This document shows positions 1 to 9,240 of a stretch of DNA of 21,496 nucleotides, piece by piece (position 1 is the first letter of the stretch; every line of letters begins with the position of its first letter). The notes below the pieces were generated by a model, which saw only the letters and a list, made by a program, of their open reading frames with translations, did no database searches and was not told the origin of the DNA. Source of the stretch: Oehlia diaphana (Eukaryota > Glomeromycota > Glomeromycetes > Glomerales > Glomeraceae); the NCBI GenBank assembly GCA_003833135.1, contig QZLH01001421.1:24645-46140 (forward strand). The letters are read 5' to 3'. The position numbers and the translations under genes were made by a program.

Positions 1-631
1 ATTTTGTGTCCATAATAATTTATCATTACATGAACGATTATTAAAAATTTGTAAAAGAAATAATGTAACTCAGTAACTCTGTTGGTGTTTTAGTATTTAA
101 AAAAAAGCATGAATGGCGTTAGAGTCAGGGCATTGTTTAATTTTTGTGCCTATGTAAAAGAAATAATCTGATTCTGTTGGCGTTTCTACTATTTTAAATG
201 GAAGAGACGTGAATGGACACGTTAAGATCGAGGCATTGCTTAATTGATTTTGTGTCCATAATAATTTATCATTACATGAACGATTATTAAAAATTTGTAA
301 AAGAAATAATGTAACTCAGTAACTCTGTTGGTGTTTTAGTATTTAAAAAAAAGCATGAATGGCGTTATAGTCAGGGCATTGTTTAATTTTTGTGCCTATG
401 TAAAAGAAATAATCTAACTCTGTTAGCGTTTTAGTATTTTAAAACAAAAGAGATGTGAATGGATACGTTAAGATTGGGGCATTGCTTAATTGATTTTGTG
501 TCCATAATAATTTATCATTACATAAACGATTATTAAAATTTTGTAAAAGAAATAATATAACTCTGTTGGCATTTTAGTATTTTAAAACAGAGACGTGAAT
601 GGACACGTTAAGATCGGGGCATCCCTATAAA
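1..631. repeat. Higher-order tandem repeat, 246-bp unit
   Basis: The sequence starting ATTTTGTGTCC recurs at 1, 247 and 493, giving an exact 246-bp period for two full units and a truncated third. Each unit is itself two diverged half-units, both starting GTAAAAGAAATAAT and running through a CTCTGTTGGYRTTTTAGTATTT-type core, GAATGG and a GGCATTG end. These anchors lie at 51, 154, 297, 400 and 543, so spacing alternates 103 and 143 bp. The last copy has the upstream flank of the first half-unit but the body of the second (GAGACGTGAATGGACACG), which suggests unequal exchange between half-units. The array runs off the left edge of the window, so its true length is unknown. Confidence 0.93.
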
Positions 632-709
632 AAATTTTATCAATAATTTGATAAATTCCGTGATATAAGGTTATTAATTCCGGAAATATGAACCTTTTAC
701 AGAAAAAAG

Positions 710-1040
710 ATGACCGTTCCTTCACGAATGCAAATACACTTTGATAAAGAATGTTCTGGAGCACCAAATAACGCAAAGTGGCTTCAGTTCAATACACCGC
801 ATATGGGCAAATTTGGCTCGGAATATCGATCATTTTGGCCAGAATTAACGTTAATTTTGGCCAAAATGATCGATATTCTGATCAATCCGCCCATATGGAT
901 GTTCAAAGAGGAATTACCCTTCACCTTGGGAAAATCCACAAATTACTTCAGGTACATCATATAATAGCATGATATTGTGGATTGTTCCAAAAAAAGTGTT
1001 TCTAACCGAACTTTACCACCACCAATTTATTATGACTTAG
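710..1040 (+). pseudogene. Coding-like plus-strand stretch split by a palindrome, unrecognised
   Basis: From an ATG at 710 the frame gives a protein-like run (KECSGAPNNAKWLQFNTPHM) up to about 800, where a palindromic insert begins. Beyond the insert, from about 902, a different frame reads naturally (RNYPSPWENPQITSGTSYNS, then ILWIVPKKVFLTELYHHQF) to a TAG at about 1036. The simplest reading is one old exon interrupted by the hairpin element and shifted in frame. I do not recognise a family. The 84-codon ORF 710-964 reads straight through the palindrome and its middle part is therefore probably not protein. The coding nature is inferred from amino-acid composition only. Confidence 0.3.
800..897. 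repeat. 98-bp near-perfect palindrome (foldback/MITE-like)
   Basis: Arms 821-849 and 850-878 are complementary at 28 of 29 positions (the only mismatch pairs 842 with 857), centred on AATTAACG/CGTTAATT at 849/850. After a less similar stretch the arms match again at the outer ends: CATATGGGC at 800-808 against GCCCATATG at 889-897, offset by two bases. A single strand could fold into a long hairpin with no real loop. This resembles a foldback mobile element or a palindrome-mediated rearrangement product. No clear target duplication is seen, since CATATG is itself palindromic. Confidence 0.88.
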
Positions 1041-1245
1041 AATTTCGATGAACGTAAACAAAACAGCTGCGGTAATATTCAAATAACACCCTATTTCCAA
1101 GTCATGCAAATTTACTAAAGATCATGCGATAAAGAAGCCTATTGAAATGTTTGGATAATTCTCAAAACATGAGCCTTGAATTTATAAATCAAGTAAGTAC
1201 ATAAAACAAAAGTATCTTATCATTATTAACGAATTTTGAAATTGA
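1041..1245. other. Noncoding interval with an intron-like segment
   Basis: No defensible gene. An ATG followed by seven codons (MSLEFINQ, 1171-1194) ends at a consensus-like donor CAA/GTAAGTAC. About 60 bases later a TTATTAAC branch-like motif and TCTCTCAG acceptor occur, directly before the coding-like stretch 1246-1431. The reading phases of the two sides do not match, so I do not call a spliced gene. Confidence 0.3.
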
Positions 1246-1431
1246 TCTCTCAGAATTAGTTATATATTCAAATGTTCAGATATAGCCTTTATAAATTATA
1301 AATTATACGAGATCATTATAACAAACTCGAGGCCTTTTAGATTTGATGATATTTCACATTTACAACAATATTTAAAGGAGCTAATTGATATAAGGAAACA
1401 ATTACAAATTCTATTTAAAATTGAATTATAA
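1246..1431 (+). pseudogene. Short coding-like frame, unrecognised
   Basis: An open frame of 61 codons without an early ATG runs from just after a TGA (1243-1245) to a TAA at 1429-1431. Its second half reads like protein, with an amphipathic charged helix (ISHLQQYLKELIDIRKQLQI) preceded by SRPFRFDD. It lies just below a splice-acceptor-like TCTCTCAG (ending at about 1252). It could be a terminal exon or an exon relic. No family is recognised and an intact start is absent. Confidence 0.22.
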
Positions 1432-1527
1432 TATAGAGCAAAAACAGATTATTTCTAGTATCCGTAAAAGATGTATAAATTACAAAGACAATCAAGCTAA
1501 TATGATTCACCTCATTTATTAATATTC

Positions 1528-1790
1528 TCAGACTAAATCAAATTGATCAAATTCAATCCATTCGAGGTGGTCCATATTTTCATTAGCATTGAATTGAATA
1601 TCTCTTATAAATTTATCAATTATAGAATTTCCGCTAGTCCAGCTACAAAAATTTCTTTAAAAATTGCTATATCGCAATTTTTACACCATGTTACTGCAGT
1701 TCGTTTTTTGTTTACATTCTGAACAATTACATAAGATTGAGATTCATCTTGAGACCCAGAAGGGACGAAACGAAGATTCAGGATTATAAT
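1528..1790 (-). pseudogene. Kinase-family N-terminal module, decayed (Glomeromycotina type)
   Basis: Reading the minus strand, three frames together give an ordered motif series. First comes a Cys pair, CNCSEC (1714-1731). In the next frame follows RTAVTWCKNCDIAIFKE, with WCKNCD at 1671-1688. In a third frame come CSWTSGNSIIDKFIRDIQ (WTSGN at 1627-1641) and NMDHLEWIEFDQFDLV ending at 1531, directly followed by TGA. From memory, this order (zinc-binding Cys pairs, WTSGN, IDxFI, LEWIxFDxFD) precedes the catalytic domain in the very large tyrosine-kinase-like family of Rhizophagus and relatives. Here the glycine-rich loop and the catalytic domain cannot be followed below 1528. At least two frameshifts and the stop make it a fragment. 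No intact start is seen. Confidence 0.68.
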
Positions 1791-2187
1791 CCAGTTTATT
1801 TATTTTTTTAAAAAACACTATGATTCAAAAAATCTGTGTTTTTTTTAAAAAAAAATAATGTATTAAATCATAGTTAAAAAAAAATAATGTAATTCTCAAA
1901 ATCATTTCTTGGCGATCACATTATGTAATTGCTTAATAATAAGGGTAATAAACAAATCCCTATATTTAGGGGGAAAAATAATAAATCAATCTCATAACTT
2001 CGGGACAAATATAATCACGTGCAATCGGCCTTTTATATTATTGTTGCGCAAGTAAAGTAATACAAAGAATAAAAACAATATATACAAATAATTACATCAT
2101 CATTAAGTATAAATATCAGTACCCCCGTGGCTTATCCTCTTTAGGCCTTTTTTTTACTTGTTGTTGAGAAAAAGTTAAAGTCTCATA
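1791..2187. other. A/T-rich noncoding interval with a short inverted repeat
   Basis: No gene seen. An inverted repeat lies at about 1803-1855: TTTTTTTAAAAAACAC against GTGTTTTTTTTAAAAAAAA, separated by about 17 bases. It is followed by two copies of TTAAAAAAAAATAATGTA near 1845 and 1873. The 2,120-2,187 part is the leader of the gag-like frame that starts at 2188; no promoter element is certain. Confidence 0.5.
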
Positions 2188-3018
2188 ATGACAGAAGATA
2201 GTGACAATATTGTTAGTAATGAACATACTAATGAACGTACTGATGAACAAAATATTGACCAAGACTTATATTTGGATGACTCTGACCATGCCTCCTGGAC
2301 TCCAAGCGGTCTTATGGCTGAACTCCCTTCAGAAGTTTTCAAAAAGAATTTATTACCTGCAGACTCGAGAAAATTTATTCTACAAAATGAACCCAAAAAC
2401 AGAAATATTTCCTTTACACCACCTGATATGGACAGAAAGGTTTGGATCAATATGTCAAAAATCGCTAAAGATCACGACAAAGAAATCCGGCATCTTCTTT
2501 ACCGATTCTCAGCAGCTATACGTCCCGTCGACAATAGCCTCAGACTTATTTATGCTTCAAAACCAGAGGACTCCACTTCTTAGGAAACTAAAGATGCCTG
2601 GTTACAGTTGGAACAGACTACTCTTAACTCGCGAGCATTGGTTTTGGATGCATTATCATTTGGCAACGAAATACGAAAAGAACAAGCACTTAGGTCTATT
2701 TCTCCAGAATATCAGAAACAATCAGAAAGAGAAGAAGTATTTGGAGAGGAGTTACCGGAGATCATACGTAAAGAAAATGAAACCAACAAATTATTTAATG
2801 ACATGGCTTGGCAAAAACACTGAGCTAATCAGTTTAGATCACCTCGCACACAAGCGTCTAACAATTTTAGGAATACATCTACGAATTCTTCTTCATATAA
2901 GGGAAAATATAAGAATTCCTCTTATCAACATTACCAACACAAACAAGGCAATAATCAGTCGGAAAACCAGTCAAATGGCAGCTCTCAAAACTGCCAGAGT
3001 TCAGCAGTCATCATTAAA
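2188..3018 (+). pseudogene. Retroelement gag-like protein, two in-frame stops
   Basis: One frame runs 277 codons from ATG 2188 to TAA 3016-3018, broken only by TAG at 2581-2583 and TGA at 2821-2823, with no frameshift. The N-terminus is acidic (TEDSDNIVSNEHTNERTDEQ). The middle is a helical core (DKEIRHLLYRFSAAIRPVDN, then TTLNSRALVLDALSFGNEIR, then LFNDMAWQKH). The C-terminus is polar, rich in Asn, Ser, Tyr and Gln. This looks like the capsid-like ORF of a fungal retroelement. The pattern of IRPVDN plus LDALSFGNEIRKEQAL fits my memory of DIRS-like gag proteins, but no reverse transcriptase or tyrosine recombinase follows, so class is uncertain. The LINE insertion begins 340 bases downstream, and the rest of this element is missing. 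Confidence 0.6.
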
Positions 3019-3340
3019 AACCTCCATTGGGATTTCTAAAGTACGGGCTACATCAAAAAGAAGATCCCACTTTTCATTTGGTGTGAGATTTGATGTTGAC
3101 ATTATAATTAAAGGAGCAGGAGCTGAAAACACAGGAGTAACAGTAAATGGAAAAGACATAATAAAGTGAAAAAGTTTTTTACTTAGAAAATGAGTAAAAT
3201 GCGCGATGTTGTAATGTTGGTACCAATTAAACCAATAATCGTTTGCTATTTTCTGAGAAATCACGGGAAACTTCCGGCTAATCCTGAAATCGTATCACGT
3301 GATTTGCCCCCGCTTTAGACGACCCCCTAATAAGGGAAGT
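3019..3340. other. Interval between gag-like frame and LINE; competing coding-like frames
   Basis: No assigned gene. Two protein-like readings overlap here. On the plus strand, a frame ending at TGA 3167-3169 gives FDVDIIIKGAGAENTGVTVN. On the minus strand, 3001-3264 gives LTPNEKWDLLFDVARTLEIP near its C-terminus. Only one, or neither, can be real coding sequence. A perfect 10-bp palindrome ATCACGTGAT lies at 3294-3303. The 17 bases after this interval are the upstream target duplication of the LINE. Confidence 0.35.
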
Positions 3341-3357
3341 TCTATATCAAATCAAAA
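3341..3357. repeat. LINE target-site duplication, upstream copy
   Basis: TCTATATCAAATCAAAA is identical to 12348-12364. The two copies bracket the whole LINE, and the downstream copy follows directly after its A-rich tail, which is the hallmark of target-primed reverse transcription. Identity over 17 of 17 bases suggests a fairly recent insertion. Confidence 0.9.
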
Positions 3358-3533
3358 ACGTGTATGACTTCTTTCATGTCAATCCTTTGACCAAAAATTT
3401 AGCTAAAGATTTATTAAATAGAAAACCCATTATTTCTTAAGCAAACATAAAATTTTAATAAAAATTTGAACTCCACGACGTGAAATACATATAATCTATA
3501 GCACAAAATACACGTTACAAAAGTTCTAATAAA

Positions 3534-5809
3534 ATGGCCCAAAAATCTAAGTTTGAAAATAGCGAAAATCTTTTAGACAAAGAACTCATCATTGAAACAT
3601 ATGGTCCTACAAAAGAAAAAATTGGAAATCAAACTAACTCACAACAACAGGTAAACGGCCCAAAATAGACGCACCTCTAGACACAAATACATTACAAAAT
3701 GATAATAATAAAATGGATATAGACGAACAAATTGAAAAAGAAAATCCAAGAAACCCAGAAAACAAAGATAAATCACATGACTTAAACCAATCCAATCCAC
3801 AAGAACCAATTGTCAACGAGGATACGACCATGACTGATGATCAACACACACAAGACTCTAATGGGGTCAATTTAACTGGATCTACAAATACAAATATTAC
3901 ACAAGGCAACAACATCAATACAAAGAAACATCACACAAACATCTTTAAGGCAACCGATAAACAACCGAATAACCTTTTCATTGCCTTTTTCATGAGAGAC
4001 CAATTTGAACGAACAAAGAACAATCAGGAAATATTAAACGATATCAAAAACGCCTTTCTTACAAACAATGATGTAATAGAATTCAAATACCGCAGAAAAG
4101 CCACATTGAAATATTTCACTATCACCGTCAAGAACAGAGATAGTTTCACAAAAATCATCAATGAACCCGTTCTTCTTCTAAATGGCATTAAACCATTAAC
4201 TTTTTCGATTAACATTATTGACCAATTAATCGCCAACAAGATCAACAACATATCTGAAAGTACAATCAGATTGGTTAACGTCCCTATTAACTATGACATC
4301 AACTTATTAATCAAACACATAGCAAATTTTACTGGCGGCGCTATTACAAGCCACAAAGAAATAAAACTGCGCCCAAGACGTAATGCTTACAACAAAACAA
4401 AAAATTATTCACGCCCTCTAGCAAATATCTATAAGACGGTTATAATCACTTTTAATAAAAAATCTGCAGCAGACTATCTCCTTAATCAAAATAAATGGGA
4501 AATCCTAATAGAAACTTTCCTAATCAGAATATTACCTTTAGATGAAGATTCAAATATATACAAACAATGTACTACCCCAGTATATACAGTAACAGGTATT
4601 CCGTTAAACGCTAACATATTAGACATGGAACCATTACTTGACCATTTGAAAGGTAAAGCTATGGAATTCCTTCCAACAAAATCTACAGTCCTACATAAGA
4701 TTGCACACATATATGCAGATAAAAATTCAACAAACATACAAGAATTATATGAAAAATTTGATACGATGTTCAAAAGCTTCAAACTTTTCACATACCCTGC
4801 ACATAATTTTGACTATATGAAAACATGTGGTTTTTGTGGTGATGATGATCACAATATTTTGGATTGTAAAGAAACGGATTACAAAATCCGACCAAGTGAC
4901 CAACAAAAAGTATATAACAAAAAACTCATCAAACGCAACAATGAATATACGTTAAGTGATCAAAATAAATCATCATACAGCAAAATTAGACAACTTACAA
5001 ATACCCATGATAATAATAAACTAAACAAAGCTCCTCAAAAGCAAGATAACCACAATGAAAATAGATATCAACGAAATAAACACCAACCTCAAAATGAAGG
5101 CATATACAAATGGGACAATAAAGCAACTAATAACAAACCACAAAATATACGCTCTACACAATCTGCCCAAAAAATAACAGTAGGGAATAATAATATTAAT
5201 AATAATAATAACGTTCAGAATAATGGCGGGATATCAAACAATACAACCACGAACACCACAAACGATAATACAGAAATCAGCAAATTAAAAGAGAGAATTT
5301 CATACTTGGAAACAGTGATAAAAGACATATCATCAGAATTACAAGTCAACAATATGAAACAAAAACAACATACTGAAGAAATCAATTTATTAAAGACTCA
5401 AGAAAGACAACATACCATGAAGCTAGAATCAATCAGCCAAAACTGTAATCAAATACAAAATACCATCAATAATCAGGCTGTTGCCATTAATGAAATTCCA
5501 AAAATGCTCGCAATATTAGAAAATATACAAGCGAACAGTTTTCATAACATGGACGAATCAAGGAGTAAAGCGTACGGTTCTAACAACTACACCCACCCAA
5601 ATCATCAATTGTACGAGGATGATCAAAGTTACAACTACTCTCAAAATGAATATGATGATCCTAATAACAGGTATGAATCATCGGAGATGGTCAATAACGT
5701 TATATACCCTGATGAAAATTACACGCCTTCACGTGTACGATCAGGATTCCCATCAATATCATCAACTGTTGGTGGCCTATTAGGCTTCAACAACAAGGAA
5801 TCATATTGA
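3534..5809 (+). pseudogene. LINE ORF1 protein: RRM-like, CCHC zinc knuckle, coiled coil
   Basis: The intact part is a 698-codon frame from ATG 3713 to TGA 5807-5809. An earlier ATG at 3534 opens another frame (MAQKSKFENSENLLDKELII) that stops at 3666. The 3713 frame is open back to 3638 and reads GKRPKIDAPLDTNTL upstream of Met-3713, so I infer a one-base loss near 3646-3652 and an original protein of about 758 residues. Numbering from 3713, residues about 60-300 hold two RRM-like alpha/beta units (RLVNVPINYDINLLIKHI). CX2CX4HX4C (CGFCGDDDHNILDC) is at 372-385, a poly-Asn stretch from an AAT repeat follows near 490, a coiled coil spans about 522-610, and a Ser/Gly/Phe-rich tail ends the protein. 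By family role it would bind LINE RNA and form the RNP. Confidence 0.85.
4826..4867 (+). other. CCHC zinc knuckle in ORF1
   Basis: Codons give C-x2-C-x4-H-x4-C with Cys at 4826, Cys at 4835, His at 4850 and Cys at 4865. This is the retroviral-type knuckle common in LINE ORF1 and gag proteins and is expected to bind single-stranded nucleic acid. All four ligands are present. Confidence 0.93.
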
Positions 5810-6162
5810 ATTGACTAAAAGTCAAACACATCAAGTTATATCTCTCAAACTATCAGGGTGGATTTATGATGGACAACAAAATAATAAATACATTAAAAAG
5901 GGTTCAGAACAAAATTTCGTATATTTCTTCTTCTTTTAATACTAAAACAAAAAATAACAAAAATTTCACAAAAAAAGATAAAAATTTACAAAAAAACTAA
6001 AAAAATACTATAAATAATATTAATCATAATATAGATAACGATTTTAATATAGCGGGATCTTCAACAGTATTACCCGAGGATATACAAATTTCAAATAATT
6101 CTGTTTTGCAACAGAACGTTTTATACTCAGACCTTATTCATGATTATAAACAAATCAAGATA

Positions 6163-6960
6163 GCAAGCCATAATATACAAGGAGGTATCAACAAAAAATT
6201 AGATGACATCATTTAACTAATGATCTTGGATCACATAGATTTTATGCACGTGTGCGAAACTAATGAACGTGACAATAATTTTAGTCTTGGCCAATCTAAA
6301 GCGTCTAGAATATATGTAGCACCTAACTCTGTCCAGAATATTCATCAGAAAAGATTCCACATTATTAAAAATCTGAACAAGATCAAAACTGGTGGAGGCT
6401 CAACCTTAATCATATCAGAAAATTTACATAAACATTTAGAGACTACAAAAATTTTGAGTCAAGGTCATTATATTTATACGACGTTTAATTTTAAAAACAA
6501 AACGAGATTACATATACATTCAATATACTTACCCAATTATAAAACTAAACATAAAACAACTTTCAAGGACATAACAAAAGAACTATACGACTCACTAAAG
6601 AAGCAACCTAGAAATCATAATAATATCACTTTAATTATAGGTGATTTAAATATCCCAAGTTTACATTTGCAGCTAAAATCATGTGTGACAATAGAAAAAA
6701 CACACCTCTTAGACAAAATTAACAATAATATTAATGAAAAAATATTTGGTAATATTATTAAATATTTTAACATAAGTAATATAGCAGAAAAATTTGGTCT
6801 TACACATATATCGACACATTATCCCAACGATACTACAAAAACATCATCCATTATTGATTATATTCTTGGATCAAATAATTTATGTAATCAGATTACGGAA
6901 TTTAATATCGTTACTCCTCAATACTATTCTTCAGACCATCGTATAGTTCAAATATCTCTA
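6163..6960 (+). other. AP-endonuclease (EEP) domain of ORF2
   Basis: Motifs in order are ASHNIQGG (Asn codon 6172), HVCETNE (Glu codon 6256, metal binding), LIIGDLNIP (Asp 6643, Asn 6649), SSIIDYIL (Asp 6856) and YYSSDHRIV (Asp 6934, His 6937). This is the full catalytic set of LINE endonucleases that nick one strand of the target. The TAA at 6214 falls between the first two motifs and cuts the domain off from the ORF2 start. Confidence 0.93.
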
Positions 6961-7648
6961 GATCATCCTAATATGAATTTTTTTAAGAACAAACACTCCA
7001 AATTCAAAGAAAACTCAATGGCTAACAACGAAAAACAATACAATATCAAATCTATTGATAGTGATCAATGGAGCCGTTTTCAAAACATTCTTAATAATAT
7101 TTCATATCCTACTTTTGAAGAATCGAATTTCAATAATAACCAACAATTTTTTATCAACCATAGAATGAAATAAATCAATAGAGATATAAAAGATGCACTA
7201 AACAAAATACAAGTAAAAACATATAAGCGCGAACCCCCTAGAAGAAATAAGTTCTCATTACACATCAGACAAAAATATAATCAACTTCACCAATTAGAGT
7301 CACTAAAAAAATATATTAATGACAATATCATCATATTTTTTCACGATCAACAAATCAATATATCTGAGTTGAATGATAAATTCAATCAAACTGAAAATAA
7401 CTCGATAACGCTTGATGAAATTAATGGTGTTTTCAAAAAACATTGGGCGCGCAAAAGGAAATGGTTCATAAAAATTGGAGAACAATATGACCAAGATATA
7501 GTGAATAACATACCAAATAATTTCTTGATGTCAGATGACCTTAATCACGTGCTATCCTCAATTTTGAAATTAATAAAAATTATCAAAACTGAATTAGATA
7601 AAGAACGCTCGCAATGGGATTTAGAACAAATTACCAAATTCGTTGATA

Positions 7649-7656
7649 GATGAAAC
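7649..7656. repeat. Target duplication of the TIR element, left copy
   Basis: GATGAAAC is repeated at 7844-7851. The TGA stop at 7651-7653 is inside this duplication and is also present in the right-hand copy, so the nonsense change (or its sense ancestor) predates or is independent of the insertion. Confidence 0.88.
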
Positions 7657-7843
7657 TAAGGTTGCTTGCCAAAACCTCTCCAAAATCCTGCGATAAATTT
7701 CGGCAAGATTTTACTATATGTTTACTATAGTTTCGGCAGGGTTTCGGAAGTTTCGGCAGGATTTTTAATATGATTTAATATAGTTTCGGCATTTTCCGTA
7801 TAGGTTTCGGCAGTTATTAAGAAGGTTTCGGCAAGCAACCTTA
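7657..7843. mobile_element. 187-bp TIR element (hAT- or MULE-like MITE) inside LINE ORF2
   Basis: The ends are inverted: TAAGGTTGCTTGCC at 7657-7670 and its complement GGCAAGCAACCTTA at 7830-7843, with 19 of 20 matches when extended. GATGAAAC flanks both sides (7649-7656 and 7844-7851); the match can be stretched to 10 bases, TAGATGAAAC, if the terminal TA is shared. An 8-bp duplication suggests hAT, 9-10 bp would suggest a Mutator-like transposase. The interior holds about seven same-direction TTTCGG(CA) motifs and no protein-coding capacity, so it must be moved by a transposase made elsewhere. Insert plus duplication is 195 bp, exactly 65 codons, so ORF2 frame is unchanged downstream, though the insert itself brings stops. 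Confidence 0.93.
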
Positions 7844-7851
7844 GATGAAAC
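7844..7851. repeat. Target duplication of the TIR element, right copy
   Basis: Identical to 7649-7656. Directly afterwards the ORF2 frame resumes with Asp-Asp-Tyr codons, confirming a clean insertion with no loss of LINE sequence. Confidence 0.88.
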
Positions 7852-8061
7852 GATGACTACAAAAACAATAACACAAGAATGCTTAATTCAATATTAGAGT
7901 GACACCCTAGAAAGATTTGTTTAGACCGTATTAAATATGTCGAGAACAATGAAATAAAATTCACGAATGATCCTAACAAAATTACGGAATTAACTAACTT
8001 ACATTTCCAAAAAATAGGTTCCAGTCATATATCAAACAAGAAATATAATCCTAACATAGAA

Positions 8062-9240
8062 TTGGACGCTCCATGGAAGGAGATCTATGAACCAAAAACG
8101 CAAATTGCACAAGAGGAAATCGATTTACTTCATAATCCAATTACGATGGAGGAACTTGTAAATGTACTTAAAAATTTACCTAATAATAAGGTACCAGGGT
8201 TATCAAAACTTCCTTATGAAATTTATAAAAAATTACCAAAAAATTTCTTAAAAGAGATTTTATATTTTTATAATTTCTGTTTTGACCATGAATTAATCCC
8301 CAAACAGTGGCAAGATGCTTTACTACTATATCCCATTCCAAAGCCTCAATGGTGGGACAACAATATTATACACATACGGCCTATCGTATTATTAGACATT
8401 ATGTGCAAGATTTGTACAAAAATTTACAACACTCGCCTTAACCGATACCTTAGCAACCAAAATATCTTACAACCTAATAATAGAGCGGGAATCCAAGGTT
8501 CATCGTGTATGGAAATTATTTTCAATATACAAGCTGCTATAACGGCCGCAAAAACATTGAAAGCGTCTTTATATATCATGATCCAAGACCTTTCCAAAGC
8601 GTATGATCGCATAGACATTCCTTTACTAGAACTAGCACTACAACGAATTCGTATTCCATCAAAGGTCACCAAATTCATTATAAACCTATTTACAAATAGA
8701 CGAAATCAAGTCATATTCGAAGACTGAATCAGTGATCCATATGACGTTGAAACAGGCATTGATCAAGGGGAATCTATTTGCCCATTATTATGGATCATTT
8801 ATTATGATCTGATGTTTGAAGCTATCAACAAATCGAATATCCCAGGCATTAAATATACTGCTAAATTACCCAAAGCATGTCATTTACCACAAAACTCTAT
8901 TAAAGAACTAGAAGATTATTTTGAAGAAACCTTAAAGACCAAAGTTCTTGGTTACTTAGACGATACCACGTGGCTAAGTGAAAACATTGAAGACCTACAA
9001 CAGAACCTACAAATTGCAAATAGTTTTTATAAACTTGCAAACATACATATCAATAAAGACAAAACTGTAATTCTAGCTAATAAAGCTGTGAGAAAAGAAT
9101 TGCACATCACCCATAGAAACAATATTGAACATATTGATATACAATTTGGAGAAACTATTACAGTTCCTATTGTCAAACCAAGTCAAGCAACAAGAATACT
9201 AGGGGTCTACTTCAATGCAGATAATTGTCACAAATCAAGT
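8062..9240 (+). other. Reverse transcriptase domain of ORF2
   Basis: Motifs in order are LPNNKVPGLSKLPYEIYKKL (fingers), HIRPIVLLD, NRAGIQGSSCMEIIF, DLSKAYDRI with catalytic Asp at 8587, GIDQGESICPLLW, GYLDDTTW with catalytic Asp-Asp at 8959-8964, INKDKTVILANK and TRILGVYFN. The order and spacing match non-LTR reverse transcriptases. YLDD replaces the commoner YADD, a tolerated change. The TGA at 8725 lies between the first catalytic Asp and the GxxQG motif. Confidence 0.95.

Noticed and set aside
1..631. CRISPR-like array
   Set aside because: Repeats are 103-246 bp, diverged and contiguous, without uniform short repeats and unique spacers. It is a eukaryotic tandem repeat.
1171..1260. Spliced gene starting MSLEFINQ with a GTAAGT intron
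   Set aside because: Donor, branch-like and acceptor motifs look good, but the phase after splicing meets an immediate stop (AAT TAG), so no gene is called.
2201..3169. 322-codon plus-strand ORF overlapping the gag-like frame
   Set aside because: Longer than the broken gag-like frame, but most of its sequence (Met, Ile, Leu, Lys-rich) looks like the out-of-frame shadow of acidic, Gln/Ser-rich gag codons. Only its last 30 or so codons look protein-like, and they are reported separately.
4486..4791. 101-codon minus-strand ORF inside ORF1
   Set aside because: Lies wholly within the RRM-like/pre-knuckle region of ORF1 on the opposite strand; a shadow ORF.
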